Source: Leuctra nigra (taxonomy: Eukaryota > Arthropoda > Insecta > Plecoptera > Leuctridae). From it: a DNA stretch of 64,000 bases. The translations under genes and the position numbers were made by a program. Below are positions 50,032 to 61,210 of the stretch, piece by piece (within the stretch, counting starts at the first letter, position 1; each line of letters starts with the position of its first letter). The stretch spans positions 18,321,705 to 18,385,704 of the forward strand of contig OW203769.1 in assembly GCA_934045905.1 (NCBI GenBank), read 5' to 3'. The notes beneath the pieces are model-generated. The model was not told the origin of the DNA. It searched no databases and saw only the letters and a list, made by a program, of their open reading frames with translations.

Positions 50032-52133
50032 AGGAGAACAAAATAAGTTTAGTGATATTTCAGTGTCAGAATGTTGTATGTGTTCATATAACATAGACAT
50101 GCTTGTTGGTTATGAAAAAAAATCGTAACACACCTTGGCAGGCGTTCTTGCGCAACGCTACGAGAACGATGACGTCACTGGGGCGTCGCACGGGTGGCTA
50201 TACATTGGTTATATGGGTGCCGCGTGAGTTCGTATGCATGCATGCAAGTCAGTCTACATTCATTCATGCACTAACTAAGGATGTACAATGCAATTTAAAG
50301 ATCTAATAATAGTATTATACTATTTCATAATGCCAAAGTGTTTGTTTACAGCTGTAATAGTAAGGAAAAGGCATGCCATCGCCGCGAACACCGATTCCCT
50401 AATAGAAAGAAAGCGCCGAAACGATTCACTGTTTTGAAAGCTAAATCCAAAGCTCATTCAAAGCTTCCTTCGGCTCAAAGTATTAGCGTTATACAAACTG
50501 ATTGATCTTATGATATAAATGATTAAATTATCACGTTCATATAGATGGGTTTATAGATACGCATTCTATTACCGTCTTAACTCGTCAATTGTCTCACTTT
50601 CCCGACGACACAAACATTCACTCAAACACTCAAAATCACTCGACATTGGTTGCGTTATTTTAGTTTCATTATTCCATCTTCAGAATGTTTTACGAGTTAA
50701 ACTATAAAAATGCTTGGAGGTTATAAATTTAGATGAGATCATTATACACTTGAGAAACTTGCATGCGTAGCTCTCAGGAATTTGACGCCTCACCCAAGCA
50801 ATGCACCCAAGAGGCCCTGATATGTTTATGAGTTGTGGGCGTAAGTTTTTTCGTCACATGAAAATCAGTCGAGTTCCTGCAGTCACTGAGTCAGGATGTG
50901 AAGAAAGTGTAATTCAAATATATAATATTAGTATAATCCGATTTAATAATGACTCAGTGTTCGTTTTAGGGTTTTAATAATACAGAAAAGTAAGTGCCTC
51001 GGGTATCATACCGCAACCCAAATAAAAATAGATCACCTCAACTATCGGAAAGTGAACGCAAGATTTGGATGTTTAGTTTAGACTAGACCCAGAAGAAGAA
51101 GAAGCATCAGATAGTGAGGACTCCAAACCGACAGTAAAAATGAAAGTGACAGTGATAACTACTACTCCACATTTATTTTATTTTGTATTTTGGTGCTGTT
51201 TGTCCACCCTGTTTAGATTGTGCCTTGAATGTGAGGCACTCGTTGTAAAAACTAAAGAGGTGGAGTCGAGGGGGCTATGCTAGGGGTGACGACCACGTGT
51301 GAAGCAGGTCATAAATTACACTGGCAATCTCAGACTATGAAGGGCAATCAACCCAAAGGCAATTGTTTTTCACGCACTACTTTTGATCAACAAATTAAAA
51401 TGTATTTTCAAAACGAACTTGAAAATGTGTGGATGGAACAGAAACAGTTAAGTACAGTATACCTACTTACAAAATAATTAAAATAATAAAAAGGGGTTTT
51501 TAGTGACACAATCAAATTGCCGTCTAACCGTACCAATGTTTCACTTTCCTGAGAACACAAACATTCAAAATCACTCGGCATTAGTTTGCACATTCCACGT
51601 TTACACCATAAATTATTATATCTTTTCGTCCCGAATATAATCTGAACAGTGATATCGTTCTCGTCCACTAAAACAACACTGTCTAGATCAGTCTATGCAT
51701 ATTCTGGTTCAAACTTTGCGGTAATATAGTTGTCTCTACTCATTATCCTATTGTATTGTGCACGATTCACAGCAAGAATAATGCAGTTAGCGTATTAGAA
51801 ATTAGTTCACAAAATAAATGCACAATATGAGACACAGAAGTGTTTCTACGTCTCGTGTTGGACACGAACTGCATGTGTGTTGCGTAAAGAACAGATGAGT
51901 GTCACACTTGATTTTGTTTATAGCCATGTGCTCGGCCGCGCTGCGACTCATGACTCAGAACACATGGCCGCGCACCACGTACGTCACGCATGAGATGAAT
52001 ATTCGTTGCGCGCTACATAAAATAAATCATAAAAAAATCAGGGATTTTTTTAAAAATATGCGGTTTTCACTAAAATTCATAGAAATAAATATTACATTGC
52101 ATACTTCTCGTATTTAACGTATTTTGTTCTCCT
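50032..52133 (+). mobile_element. Kolobok-like TTAA element with THAP and transposase relics
   Basis: It is bounded by TTAA (50028-50031, 52134-52137) and inverted ends AGGAGAACAAAATA. On the plus strand near 50330-50480 a broken frame reads MPKC, then CNSKEKACHRREHRFPNRKK, a pattern like the THAP zinc finger (C2CH with the HRFP box). Near 51190-51360 two more pieces read CPTC (in one frame) and CEAGHKLHWQSQ with KGNQPKGN, the motif found in transposases that carry THAP domains. TTAA target plus THAP points to the Kolobok superfamily. The gene is heavily broken, so this copy is dead. Confidence 0.65.
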
Positions 52134-53965
52134 TTAAGGCGCTTGTGTTCCCATTTTTCCAGTAAGAAAATACAAGCCTGGTTGTCTTCGTACAGAGTTA
52201 CAGGTTCTTTCACAATTACACTTAGGTCCTTCAACAATGCCTTCAACCACAAGACTTCCGTTGCAGCACCAGCGAGTGCAATATATTTCGCTTCGGTTGA
52301 TGATAGAGCCACCGCTGTCTGCTTCTTCGTGGTCCAGACTACGGGACAACCGTAAACTTCCATAAGATGACCCGATGTGCTCCGCCTGTCCTTAGCACCG
52401 GCCCAATCAGAATCTGCGTACCCAACAAGCGGCTTCGCTTCTTGCTTCTTCTCGAAGTATAAACCAAGATTGACCGTACCTTGTAGATAACGTAGAATTC
52501 TCTTCAATCCCTTCCAGTCGGCTTCCGTCGCATTACTCTGAGCTTGACTGTAGTAATGAACTGCTGCACTGATGTCAGGTCTGGTCGTGGACATTGCATA
52601 CATCAAACATCCAATTAGTTCACGATAAGGCTTCTTTCCAATGATGCATTCAGTATCTTCGCTTGCTTCACCTTTTCGTTCTTGTTCCCATGGAGTTTTT
52701 ACGGGTTTACAATTTTCCATGCCAAACTTTCGTAATACTTGTTTCACATAATTCGCCTGACTTAGAAATAATCCATTTTCTCTCTTCTCGACTTTGATTC
52801 CGAGAAAGCATCGAACGTCACCCAAGTCCGTCATGCGAAACTCTTTGCTGAGAAGTTTCTTCATCTTCTCAATCTCTTCTTCCTTTCCAACGATTAAACA
52901 ATCATCTACATACAGAAGAAGGTACAGTTTTGAATTCATATACAAACACTGATCATTAACAGAACGTTTGAAACCAAGATCCAACAAGAAGTTGTTAATC
53001 TTCAAATTCCAGATCCTTGGTGCCTGTTTCAGACCATACAAAGCGCCTTTTAGTTTGCACACCTTCTCTCCTACTACAAAACCAGGAGGCTGCTTCATGT
53101 AAATCTCTTCACTTACAGTTCCGTGCAAAAATGCGTTCTTCACGTCCATCTGGCTTACAGATAGTCCTTCATGATTGGCGACTGCTAGAAGTGTTCGAAC
53201 GGTTGCCAATCGAGCGACTGGTGCATACGTCTCATTACAGTCAAGACCCTTTTGTTGAGCGCACCCTTTTACTACCAGACGTGCCTTGTATTCGTCGATT
53301 TCACCATGTTCATCTCTCTTTACCTTGAACACCCACTTGTTTGAAATTGACTTTCTTCCAGGAGGCAGATCCGTTAACTCCCATGTGTTTGACTGTTTCA
53401 AAGCAATCATTTCCTCTTCTACAGCTTTCAACCACTCCGTGCTGTCTTCCCTGCCTGCGATGTCTTCATACGTTTCTGGTACATCGTCGACATAACCACA
53501 CAAAGCGAAAACTGTGTATTCTTTCAAATACGTTGGCGGCTTCACTATGCGACCTGTTCGAGTCTTCTGCTGCTCCGCCTCCGGTGTTTGTTCCGACTCG
53601 CTCTCCAGTTCCGATTCGCTCTCCAGTTCCGGCTGTGTCTCACAGCTTGTTTCCGATTCATCTTGAACTCCGCCTGAATCGCTATCGTAGGTCATCGGTA
53701 CACCCGGAGAATCATTCGCAGTATCGAAGTTCGTTTCATCGAATACGACATCTCGCCCAAAGATGATCTTCTTCTCGAGAGGATTCCACAGCCGATAGCC
53801 ATTGCTACAGTATCCTACCATGATGCACTTGATCGAGCGCGATTCCAGTTTTCCACCAATAAGCTCACGAGGTCGTTTCAGATATGCCTGGCATCCGAAT
53901 ACTCTCAGCTTATCGACACTAACCTTTGTACCAAACCAAAGTTCTGCAGGAACCTTATTCCTCAA
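52134..53965 (-). pseudogene. Copia pol: integrase C-terminal part, RT and RNase H
   Basis: The frame runs from RNKVPAELWFGTKVSVDKL at about 53965 through an E/S-rich linker to the reverse transcriptase (WVFKVKRDEHGEI, GALYGLKQAPR, catalytic YVDD at about 52910) and RNase H (YADSDWAG, STEAKYIAL, EDNQACI). It is cut at KRLK by the TTAA element, and the last codons up to 52070 belong to that insert. It is frameshifted relative to the integrase core upstream near 54015. Confidence 0.9.
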
Positions 53966-54005
53966 GGCTGATGTTGGACTTCGATTTATTAAATAAATCG
54001 CGGCG

Positions 54006-54794
54006 TTAACTGCTTCTGGCCATAGTTCCTTGGTCGCTCCGTATGGTGCGATTCATTCGTTCGGCAACTCCATTCTGTTGCGGTGTGTAGCGAATTGTAC
54101 ATTCGTATCGAATCCCTTTACGACTGAAGTATTCTGCAGTTTCCTTGTTGACATATTCTGTTCCATTATCGCAACGAAAACGACTAATTTTGTATTGAGG
54201 AAACTGAGAAGTGACCATTGCTTCGTATTTCTTGAAATGTTCCAGCACTTCCGCTTTCGACTTCAAAGCATATGCCATTGTGAAATGGGTGTAATCGTCA
54301 ATGAATGTTACGATATATTTCCGCCCGTCAACGGTCACAGGATTCAATGGCCCCATCAAGTCACTATGAACCAATTCGAGTGGACGCTGCGCGCGCACAC
54401 GCTCATGAACATGAGGGAGTTTGGTCTGCTTACTTTCCACACATGTTCCACACACTGTTTTGAGGTTTCCTGACAACTCGATTCCGTTGACGATTCTGCT
54501 TACGGTCTTCAGTCCGTTGTTACTGATATGTCCGTACCTAGCATGCCACAACTGTGCGGTTGCACACACTACTTCCGGTAACTTGCCTTTTGAACACAGT
54601 TGAAAAGTTATTTCATACATCTGACCGACTCTCTTTCCTTCAATCACCTTCAGTTTGTCTTTCCAGATAGTAGCCTTTCCACACTCAAATATTACTCTGA
54701 ATGCACGTGATTCCAGCCTGCTAACTGATAGTAGATTAAACTTAAATGGTGTTAACAGAATGTCTTCGATAGTCAGCTGGGTGTGTTTACCTCC
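54006..54794 (-). pseudogene. Copia pol: integrase zinc and catalytic core
   Basis: After the in-frame stop at 54795 the reading continues: a GAG-pre-integrase part (HARYGHIS, CGTCVESKQ; the HHCC zinc site), then the DDE core with HSDLMGP, FIDDYTHF, RCDNGTEYVN and TPQQNGVAERMN. The frame is lost at about 54015 by a small deletion. The core residues are all visible. Confidence 0.9.
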
Positions 54795-55829
54795 TTAGTT
54801 CACCCAAACAACAAGTTTCCCTTTCTTCTTGACTTCAACTCGTTCTCCCGAAGCAACAGTGATGAAAACTGATTCCGATAGTGGTTCCACATCTTGAAGT
54901 AGATGCTCATTTTTCTCACTAAACATGTGTTGCGAGGCTCCCGAGTCGAGATACCAAGTGACGGATTCCAAGCTGCTATTCTCCCGTTGCATGGCCGTAG
55001 CTGCCGAAACTGCGACAAACGTCATCTTCTCCGCAACTTGAGCGTTTGTTTGCTTTCCTGGACAATCAGAACGCTTGTGCCCTACTTTTCCGCAACCATA
55101 GCACTTGTACTTAAAGCTACTGTTCTTAACAGTTCGTTGTTGAAACTTTTTACCAGAACCAGCAGCGAAGACCATCGTTGATTCCGTATTATTTTTCGGT
55201 GCTGCTGCTGACTTCCCTTGCCTTTTACTTTCATCTTCAAGAAGACGATTCTTCACAAAAGCAAGTGTCAGGTTTTCAGCCGACAAAGTTTCTAGCGCTG
55301 TGACAACTGTATCATACTCACTCGGCATTGTCAGCAAGAGATGACACACAATGTCAGTCTCTTCCAACTTTGCACCAGTACTTTTCAGTTCACGTACAAG
55401 CTTATCAAATACAAGAAAATGTTTTTCCAGATCACACTTCGACGAGTTGAATTTTAACAACAGTAACTTCTTCCTCAACAGAAGTTGACTGGCTACTCCT
55501 TTCCTTTCAAATGTTGTCTCCAATGCTTTCCATATTTCGAAGCTTGAGGTATGATCCCGTACATATTCTAAATGTGAGTCTGCTATGCGCATTACAATCT
55601 GAGTCCTGCATTTCTTCTCTTTCTTCAAGAGGTCTTCTGCCATCTTCTTACACGTGCCATCTTTCTTCTTTTCTTCTTTTTCCATCAGTTCACTGGCTTT
55701 ACTTACGACATCTTCTTGAATGCAGATCAAGATTTCCAAATGATCAAGTAACGTTTCCATACGAAACTTCCAACTTGAAAAGTTTTCTCCTACAAACAGA
55801 GGAATACGAAATTTCTCGTCGGTATCCAT
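54795..55829 (-). CDS. Copia gag and protease start, 344 aa
   Basis: Begins MDTDEKFRIPLFVGENF. The gag region (UBN2-like) ends in a zinc knuckle CYGCGKVGHKRSDC (CX2CX4HX4C), followed by the protease active site YLDSGASQHM. In a complete element gag and pol are one frame; here a single TAA at 54795 ends it just after the protease. Gag would form the virus-like particle of the retrotransposon. Confidence 0.9.
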   Translation of the reverse strand: MDTDEKFRIPLFVGENFSSWKFRMETLLDHLEILICIQEDVVSKASELMEKEEKKKDGTCKKMAEDLLKKEKKCRTQIVMRIADSHLEYVRDHTSSFEIWKALETTFERKGVASQLLLRKKLLLLKFNSSKCDLEKHFLVFDKLVRELKSTGAKLEETDIVCHLLLTMPSEYDTVVTALETLSAENLTLAFVKNRLLEDESKRQGKSAAAPKNNTESTMVFAAGSGKKFQQRTVKNSSFKYKCYGCGKVGHKRSDCPGKQTNAQVAEKMTFVAVSAATAMQRENSSLESVTWYLDSGASQHMFSEKNEHLLQDVEPLSESVFITVASGERVEVKKKGKLVVWVN

Positions 55830-56267
55830 CTTGAATTGTGTCGTTACTGAAACGTTGAAGAAACTGTTCAGACTGGTTCACACTTTCCTAATCAATCCAG
55901 AATGCCTGGGCCCATAACCTGTTGAGATTCGTTGAGGCGTAGATAGATTTAGGATATATAATATAGAACAAGATTCAGTTTAAGAAGATTATATACTTTA
56001 ATGTATGGTAGAAGAACAATTCACAATACTGATATTATGACACTGACAGTACATGGCAGGCAAGAGAACTAAACCGGAAACCGGAAACTACTAGACTACT
56101 GAAGCCAAAGTCAAGTCAAGGTACTTGCATTGTAAATAGACTGAAGGTCATGCTACCAACCTAAAATATTTAAATTGCCAATGTACCTACTACATTCTTC
56201 ACAGATAACCGCAAGTAAACGTCAATGTAATATTTCCTTCAGCTGGCATTGGCCTTTACATAGTATA

Positions 56268-57340
56268 ATGTCAACAGAAGATCCGTCAAGTTCGGAACAG
56301 CAAGAACCTTTTCAAACTCAATCAGAGCACACTGTCGTTTGTCCGAATTGTCAGGAGTCATTCCCTGATAAGATAAACGTTTTGTTTCTTGATCATTTTG
56401 ACAAATGTAATGAAGGATTATCTCTAAGAGAGAGAAGTCAATGTCCTTATTGTCCAAAACATTTCGTCAGATTAAAAACTCATTTAACTAGATGCCATCC
56501 GAAACACGTTGAAGATACTCAAGATGAAAGTAATGAATGCAGTGAAGATCATGCTGCTGACGTAATCCCAGTTCAGTCGTTAACTTTAAAATCTTCAAAA
56601 GAAGATGAAGGTTTTAACAGATTCATTGCTACGTTGGATAATGTAGCTCAGTTTCCAACTGCTCGGACTGTCATAAGTGATCATGATAATACAGATTCTG
56701 ATTGTAGTGACAGTTGCACCGTTGTACTTGACAACATTGGACAGGACGTGCTAAGTAATAGTTATAACATAATCTCTGATATCGGTAATAAGTCTCCGTC
56801 TACGTCTAACACAAGACTGCACCACGCAATGCCCAATCAGAACAATGAAGATGTAAGGAAAATTAATAATTCATCTTCAGTTAGTGATGCTGGGAGAAGT
56901 GCGCAATGTCCTCATTGTAGTGCTTTCTTCAAACCAAGAGGATTGAATAATCACATACGCTGTGCACATCCGGAGGCGGCGAGAGCTCGCATAGCTAAAA
57001 GCTATGTGAAAACTGGGACATCAAATGAAGACAGATCAGGGGACTTACATGAAGAGATCACCAAAGACACTAACCAAATAAAAGAGTGGGAAGACAGGTT
57101 ATACATGTTTTATTGGAAAATATACATCATAATAGTTATCCGGTTGACCAACTTACATCCTCGCTGGATATTATAACTAATGATCTGATATTGTTCCTTC
57201 ACAACGCTGTAGACTCGTTACCGGGCCCAAAGCACCCTGCAACCAAGCATTATGAAGCCCGTAGACAGCGTAAACATGACATAAAAAACACTCCGTGTAA
57301 AAATACCAGCCAAGTCTCTTCAACTAAAAAAAAATTATGA
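56268..57340 (+). pseudogene. R2-type element, N-terminal zinc-finger region
   Basis: From MSTEDPSSSEQ (56268) the frame holds three zinc fingers: CPNCQESF...HFDKC (CCHC), CPYCPKHFVRLKTHLTRCH and CPHCSAFFKPRGLNNHIRCAH (both C2H2), as in R2 A-clade elements, where they bind target DNA. At about 57095 a +/-1 shift changes the frame; the second frame reads to KKKL at 57340. An ATG at 56175 is inside the Copia LTR and is not the start. Confidence 0.75.
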
Positions 57341-57659
57341 AATCTAAAAATTCTGCACTGAAACGTAGTGATATCAAAAAATTAGCCAAGTCAAAACTTT
57401 ATTTGAAAATTAAAAAATACTTGGCGCATCGTGTATATAAATGGCTTAGAAGTATAGGCTAGATATAAATACATATACTTATAGTATACCTACAATGCCC
57501 TAAAAAAACGATGCGCCAAGTATTTTTTAATTTTCAAATAAAGTTTTGACTTGGCAAATTTTTTGATATCACTACGTTTCAGTGCAGAATTTTTAGATTT
57601 CATAATTTTTTTTTAGTTGAAGAGACTTGGCTGGTATTTTTACACGGAGTGTTTTTTAT
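57281..57659. repeat. Large inverted repeat, arms about 153 bp, 99% identical
   Basis: The left arm (57281-57434) contains the end of the zinc-finger coding part and a lysine-rich open stretch (KKIMKSKNSALKRSDIKKL); the right arm (57506-57659) is its reverse complement with one base change and one extra A. The 71-nt centre has ATATAAATAC..TATAC. The right arm appears to be a copy of element coding sequence in reverse. Confidence 0.9.
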
Positions 57660-58580
57660 GGGGATATCACTTATTTTTTTAGTTTATTTACACAACTTGT
57701 AAAACTTATTGGGGCAACAATGACTAATTCCTTTAAAAAAATACGCCATTTCCGAATTAGTTACTAAGAAAAATATTGTTTGGAGCTCAATATAAACTTA
57801 AAGTAATGAGCCATGAATAATTGCGAAAGCATAGTTCCAATAGGTCCAGCCGTTTTCGAGATATGGCATCACTTCCGGTTTTCAAAATGGCGTCTGAAAG
57901 CTCTTACACATTGTATTAATATGTATATAAATACTAATATTTCATTATAAGCCTTCTGAATATGTAGTTGGTTTGTATATAAAGGGGAAGTGAATTTAGG
58001 CAGATTTCGCTAAACTATGACGTCATTTCCGGTTTCAGTAATTAGAAAACTTTAATTTCACTGTTGTTATTTCATATAGAGGACCGTCTGAATCGATTAG
58101 CGCAAATTTCGTTCCGATCGGTTTAGCCGTTTTTGAGATATAACGTCACTTCCGGTTTCAAAATAGCGGCACAAAAAATTCATAAGGGCAAGGTATCATC
58201 AGGTAGACGAGCTGTATATGTGGTGAAAATTTCAGATCAATCGGCCCAGCCGTTTAGGCTGTGGCGGAGACCGCGGAATTTATTGGAAGATGAATCATCT
58301 GAAAGCCGTACAATTTCACGGTTTTCACGGCCCTCTAGCTCGCAAAGGGCGTAACCTATTGCTCCCAAATTTGGTATATGTTGTAGGGTGGGCCATAGCT
58401 CTAAATTAAAATATTTCGCAACAATGTGAGATTTCCCATTTTTAAGATCCAGTAGGCCGAAAATGCCACTTTGATGCTTACAGTAAAAGTGGGTTTGCTC
58501 CAGCCTTTATATGAGAGTGTGCGCGCGCCGTACGACTTGGCTGGCGTGGAGCGACCGCTCCACTAGATAAAACAAACCGT
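57660..58580. repeat. Insert with recurring CACTTCCGGTTTC phrases
   Basis: The segment between the hairpin and the RT frame does not code. A phrase of the type GCCGTTTTCGAGATAT..CATCACTTCCGGTTTTCAAAATGGCG recurs near 57850, 58020 (shorter) and 58120. It separates two parts of the R2-type protein and so is an insertion or rearrangement. Confidence 0.55.
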
Positions 58581-58589
58581 AACTTCAAC

Positions 58590-60197
58590 ATGACTTCCAA
58601 TCCAAGCAGAATGTCAGAAAGAGATAAAAACAAATCTAGACAAAAGTATAATTATGACTTGGCACAGTTTCATTATTACAATCGTAGACGAAAGGTAGTC
58701 AAACAGATCATGACCTCTGATAAATCACCATTATGCAAAATTTTGTTGCCTGAGATTGAGGAGCATTTTCGTGGTATACTTGGCCATGGAAATGATAAAA
58801 CAGCTGAACAATTCAAAGGTCCTGCACGAGCCAATAATACCTTGGAAGCTTACAACACCAGAGTAAGTAAGGAGGAAATCAATGCTGCCATGAATGGAAT
58901 CGCCATTGATTCTGCTCCTGGTTCGGATGGTGTCTTAGTCAGAACGTTGCGTGAGCTGAAATGTGCTCAAGTAATTAGTTACCTTGCAACGGCCATTGGT
59001 GAATTAAATTTCGTGCCAGAGAAGCTTAGGATGGGCCGCCTCTTGCTGATTCATAAGGGAGGTGATGATAAGGTAATATCTAATTGGCGGCCATTGACTA
59101 TCTTCTCAGTGGTGAGGAGAGTGATTGAGCGCGTCTTTGATAAGAGATTACGCTCATACGTTGGCTTCTCAGTACATCAGAGAGGGTTCGTTTCCACACC
59201 TGGTACCCATATCAACTCATCCCTTATTAACGGTTGCCTACAAGACGCAAAACTGAAGAAACAAGATTGCTGTATTGTATTCCTTGATGTTAGCAAGGCA
59301 TTTGACCATATTGGACACGATCACAAAGAAGCATGTTTGTCAAACCTTCCTGTTCCCTCAGCACTTCGTGACACTATTTTGACTTTAACTTTCCATAACA
59401 CTGTTCAAATTGAAGCCAACAGAGAGAAATCAAAACCTATTCCAATAAAGAGAGGTGAACCCCAGGGTGCCCCACTCTCACCCACAATGTTCAACTTAGC
59501 TATTGACCACATAATTAAGGATATTACGGAAAAGTCAGTAGCTGATGAATATGGGTACTCTCTTGTTGACGGAATGGTGAACTTGTCAGCAGTGGGGTTT
59601 GCAGATGACATTGCGATCATAGCTAATTGCAAGGAATCAGCATCAGAGCTTGTAGCTATGACAGAAAGGGGACTCCGTGAGATTGGCCTCACATTGAACT
59701 CGAAGAAGTGCAGTGCAATTAATATCTCCAAGGGAATGCTTTCTTCGGAACCTGTTGTAACATCAGAAGGATCCATATGCTCAATAAGTGAGAGTGATAG
59801 GATAAGATATTTGGGGATTGATTTCAATAGTACAATAGTTAGTAACAAATCTCGAGTAATACAAGATCTGAGCAATGATATTTCTAAATTGACCTCTTCT
59901 GACTTGCTTAAACCGGACCAAAAATTTAATATATTTAATCAATTAATTTGGCCGAAATTAATATATCCTCTCCAATGTGCCCCGATACCTCAGCTGACTT
60001 CGAAGTTTCTTGAGGACATAGACATCATCATACGCAGTGCAGTCAAAGAGATTATCGGCCTGCCTGGTGACACTCCCACATCGTTCATATATGCACCTAG
60101 AAAATTCCGAGGACTTGGAATCATGCGTGCCACCTGGGAGGCGCATGTGAGCATTTCAACATTTGCAAGAAATTGCTTGCTTCTAATAACCAACTGA
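58590..60197 (+). pseudogene. R2-type element, reverse transcriptase (535 codons open)
   Basis: RT motifs in order: LLLIHKGGDD, NWRPLTIFSVVRRVIE, FLDVSKAFDHI, RGEPQGAPLSP, catalytic GFADDIAIIA (about 59600) and RYLGIDFN, then the thumb region. The frame ends at 60197 by a frameshift; the endonuclease continues in the next frame from about 60173. In the intact family this enzyme copies element RNA at a nicked target site. Confidence 0.9.
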
Positions 60198-61048
60198 TAG
60201 GTGTTGTACGTGACCTTCACACTGAGAAGTCAAAGTGTGTCTCCGACCTGGGCCTCTCACCTGAACTTAATGACGAAAGAGTCTCTGGTCGCATCCTACG
60301 TGAGACTCTTCGGCAAGCATCATTTGACACTTGGACGAAGCTTCCTCAGAAGGGAAAAGGGGTGTCAATGTTTGCTGAAACACCACGATCCAACAAGTGG
60401 GTGTATATGAAAAAAGGATTGTCGTCATCCGAATGGACCAATTCGATCAAGATGTCTTGCAATGTCGCTGCAGTGCGTGCAGTCCCCGGAAGATCTACTG
60501 ACACAAACCGTTGCCGTTCAACAAACTGCAACGAGATAGAAACCATTGCGCATGTGTTAGGTAGATGTTCCAAAGGGGAACTGTTACGCAACTCACGCCA
60601 TCACGCAGTACGAACGATGATTGCTGATGCTCTGCATCGTCAACCACGCTGGGAGGAGCATGAAGAGTTGTCATGTCTAGCAGTGGATGGCTCGACACGT
60701 CGTGCTGACATCATCGCCATTAGGAATGACAAGAAACAAGCCCTCATATTGGACCCTACAATTCGCTTCGAACAAGGAATGAGGCATGCGGAGGATGTCG
60801 ATGAGGAAAAGAAGAAGATTTACGAGCCCTGTATTGAAGATCTAGCCAGACGTTATAAAGTCCCTGCTGCCAGATGGGAAGTTGTTAGGCTGTTGGTTGG
60901 AGCCCGAGCAGCGATCCCGTCATTCTTCACCGACTTCCTCAAGCGCGTAGGCATTTCATTATCATTGTTAGATTTAATTGTTCCATCTGTTTTAAAATCT
61001 TCTATTTGCATTCTTCATAATCACCTTTATAATAATAATAGTTTTTAG
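60173..61048 (+). pseudogene. R2-type element, restriction-like endonuclease domain
   Basis: A CCHC knuckle CRSTNCNEIETIAHVLGRC (about 60515-60570) is followed by RRADIIAI..QALILDPTIRFE (about 60700-60770), which fits the R..D/(D)-type catalytic site of the PD-(D/E)XK endonuclease of R2-group LINEs. A C-terminal tail of about 90 residues follows. It is separated from the RT by a frameshift. Confidence 0.85.
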
Positions 61049-61210
61049 TATTGTATAGAAAGTAATTGTAAATATCAATATTTTTATTTTAAAACCAATT
61101 AACTTAATTCATAAATATTTCATTAGTTATTAATTTTAATGTATTTCATATTGATAAGTAAGCTGGATCTCAATGGTCAACCATGTATTGTGGGCAGCAG
61201 TCAATAAAAT

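Larger units (their letters stand above)
45367..56203 (-). mobile_element. Copia-type LTR retrotransposon with two nested insertions
   Basis: The LTRs begin TGTTGAGATTCG and end CTTCACA: right (5') LTR 55920-56203, left (3') LTR 45367-45562 plus 49684-49768. The target duplication is GATAA (45362-45366 and 56204-56208). The primer-binding site at 55903-55919 reads GGTTATGGGCCCAGGC on the minus strand, the initiator-tRNA-Met half-site known from copia. A polypurine tract AAATTGAGGCGGAG lies at 49769-49783. The LTRs differ by about three transitions in 281 compared bases. A LINE is inserted in the 3' LTR and a TTAA element in pol. One stop, one frameshift and the insertion make this copy unable to move by itself. 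Confidence 0.93.
56204..61210 (+). mobile_element. R2-type non-LTR retrotransposon, broken, outside rDNA
   Basis: Three coding parts on the plus strand (zinc fingers, reverse transcriptase, restriction-like endonuclease) in the order of R2-clade elements. The 5' end is uncertain: the Copia element is inserted at its left, so part of its 5' region may lie left of 45362. The 3' end is near 61210 after an AATAAAATTTG stretch. There is no 28S rRNA sequence on either side, so it is not at the usual R2 site. Two frameshifts and an insertion/inversion near 57.3-58.6 kb show it is dead. Confidence 0.75.

Noticed and set aside
50330..51477. Host THAP-domain gene inside the Copia element
   Set aside because: It is flanked by TTAA and inverted repeats and is broken in every frame, so it is part of a transposon.
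56175..56267. Upstream ATG that would lengthen the zinc-finger frame
   Set aside because: The first ten codons lie in the Copia LTR and cross the target duplication; MSTED at 56268 is the first Met within the R2-type element.
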